DNA from: Neomesorhizobium albiziae
Lineage (GTDB): Bacteria > Pseudomonadota > Alphaproteobacteria > Rhizobiales > Rhizobiaceae
Assembly: GCF_900114255.1 (NCBI RefSeq)
Contig: NZ_FOSL01000004.1
Span: forward strand, 1 to 64,000
Direction: 5' to 3'
DNA length: 64,000 nucleotides
Part shown: piece by piece, positions 63,451 through 64,000 of the stretch
How the letters are laid out: the number at the start of each line of letters is the position of its first letter
Numbering within the stretch: the first letter of the stretch is position 1
The notes under the pieces: model-generated
Database searches by the model: none
What the model was told of the DNA's origin: nothing
Seen by the model: the letters and a program-made list of their open reading frames with translations, nothing else
Position numbers and translations under genes: made by a program

Positions 63451-64000
63451 ATGCCGTTTTCCATTGCCACCTGGAACATCAACTCCGTGCGCCTCAGGCT
63501 GCCGATCGTCGAGAGGCTGCTCGCTGAGCAATCGCCGGACGTGCTTTGCCTGCAGGAAACCAAATGTCCGGACGAGCTGTTTCCTGCGGAGGCCTTCCAC
63601 AAGCTCGGCTACGAACACGTCGCATTCGCCGGCCAGAAGGGATACCACGGTGTGGCCACCATTGCGCGCCGGCCACTGGAGGTTTTCGAGCGGCGGCGCT
63701 TCTGCAAGATGGAGGACAGCCGCCACATCTCGACCCGCATCGAGGCCGGCGGCAAGTCGATCCTGCTGCACAATTTTTATGTGCCGGCGGGCGGCGACGA
63801 ACCCGATCCGGAGCGAAACTGGAAATTCCGCCACAAGCTCGACTTCGTGCAGGAAATGAACGAAGTCCGCGCCGAATGGAGCGACAGTTCGGCTTCGGTG
63901 CTGGTTGGCGACTTGAACATCGCGCCGCTGGAAAACGACGTCTGGTCGCACAAGCAATTGCTGAAGGTGGTCAGCCACACACCGGTCGAGACCGAAAATT
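63451..64000 (+). CDS. xth: Exodeoxyribonuclease III (5' part; runs off the window)
   Basis: The first 183 codons of an AP-endonuclease-family protein: [20 protein letters not shown] at the N-terminus, [14 protein letters not shown] with the catalytic Glu, [20 protein letters not shown] with the conserved Tyr, and [16 protein letters not shown] with the Asp/Asn pair. Exo III removes 3' blocks and cleaves AP sites in base-excision repair. The ATG at 63451 fits the family N-terminus; an upstream ribosome-binding site is weak. The C-terminus with the catalytic His lies outside the window. Confidence 0.92.
   Translation, partial: MPFSIATWNINSVRLRLPIVERLLAEQSPDVLCLQETKCPDELFPAEAFHKLGYEHVAFAGQKGYHGVATIARRPLEVFERRRFCKMEDSRHISTRIEAGGKSILLHNFYVPAGGDEPDPERNWKFRHKLDFVQEMNEVRAEWSDSSASVLVGDLNIAPLENDVWSHKQLLKVVSHTPVETEN

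Overview
The window reads as a high-GC alphaproteobacterial chromosome, most likely Rhizobiales and probably Mesorhizobium-like. This is inferred from the rsmB - heparinase II/III - purH gene order, a CyaC-type haem/2Fe-2S adenylate cyclase like that described in Sinorhizobium meliloti, the very large NAD-glutamate dehydrogenase, and several families of short interspersed palindromic repeats of the rhizobial kind. No rRNA, CRISPR array or prophage was seen; there is one tRNA.

Bases 1-20,300 are accessory and partly decaying. An IS5-type transposase end (1-300) abuts a periplasmic molybdenum hydroxylase operon of the PaoABC type (319-4154) with an AraC regulator upstream. A long minus-strand run follows (16.4 kb down to 5.9 kb): a deleted TPP-dependent enzyme, an iron-type alcohol dehydrogenase, a PhaE-like subunit, a class III PHA synthase PhaC, a fused CoA-transferase, a frameshifted alpha/beta hydrolase, and a DctB/DctD-like two-component pair. 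Divergent from it is a tripartite tricarboxylate transporter (TctC, frameshifted TctB, TctA; 17.2-20.2 kb). Both sides of the divergent region carry an exact sigma-54 -24/-12 match, and upstream of each lies a palindrome with the same GGCAA-N4-TTGCC core. This suggests one regulon for uptake, CoA activation and polymerisation or oxidation of a (hydroxy)carboxylate, driven by the DctBD-like pair. An aldehyde dehydrogenase remnant lies between the two promoters.

Bases 20,400-64,000 look like ordinary chromosomal backbone: a Cfa-like methyltransferase, a short strongly translated ORF with its own terminator, a transglutaminase-like protein, a HAD phosphatase, DUF1674, HtpX, RsmB, heparinase, PurH, an AhpD-like protein, NAD-GDH, a UMF1-type MFS protein, LysE, TypA, CyaC, PhoD, an MHS transporter with a very large periplasmic insert, an M3 peptidase, a MarR/MFS pair, carbonic anhydrase, OsmC, DUF429/PdxY, LemA with two TPM proteins, GNAT, Ppa, AraC, an OppA-like binding protein, YggT, tRNA-Ala(CGC) and the start of xth.

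Interspersed repeats sit in the spaces between genes. One family shows compensatory base changes between copies. A different repeat appears to supply the start codon and signal-peptide n-region of a TPM-domain protein. Four loci need a net one-base correction to restore an open frame (alpha/beta hydrolase, tctB, a DUF167 gene, and the TPP enzyme, which also lacks a domain); from the sequence alone I cannot separate true pseudogenes from base-calling errors.
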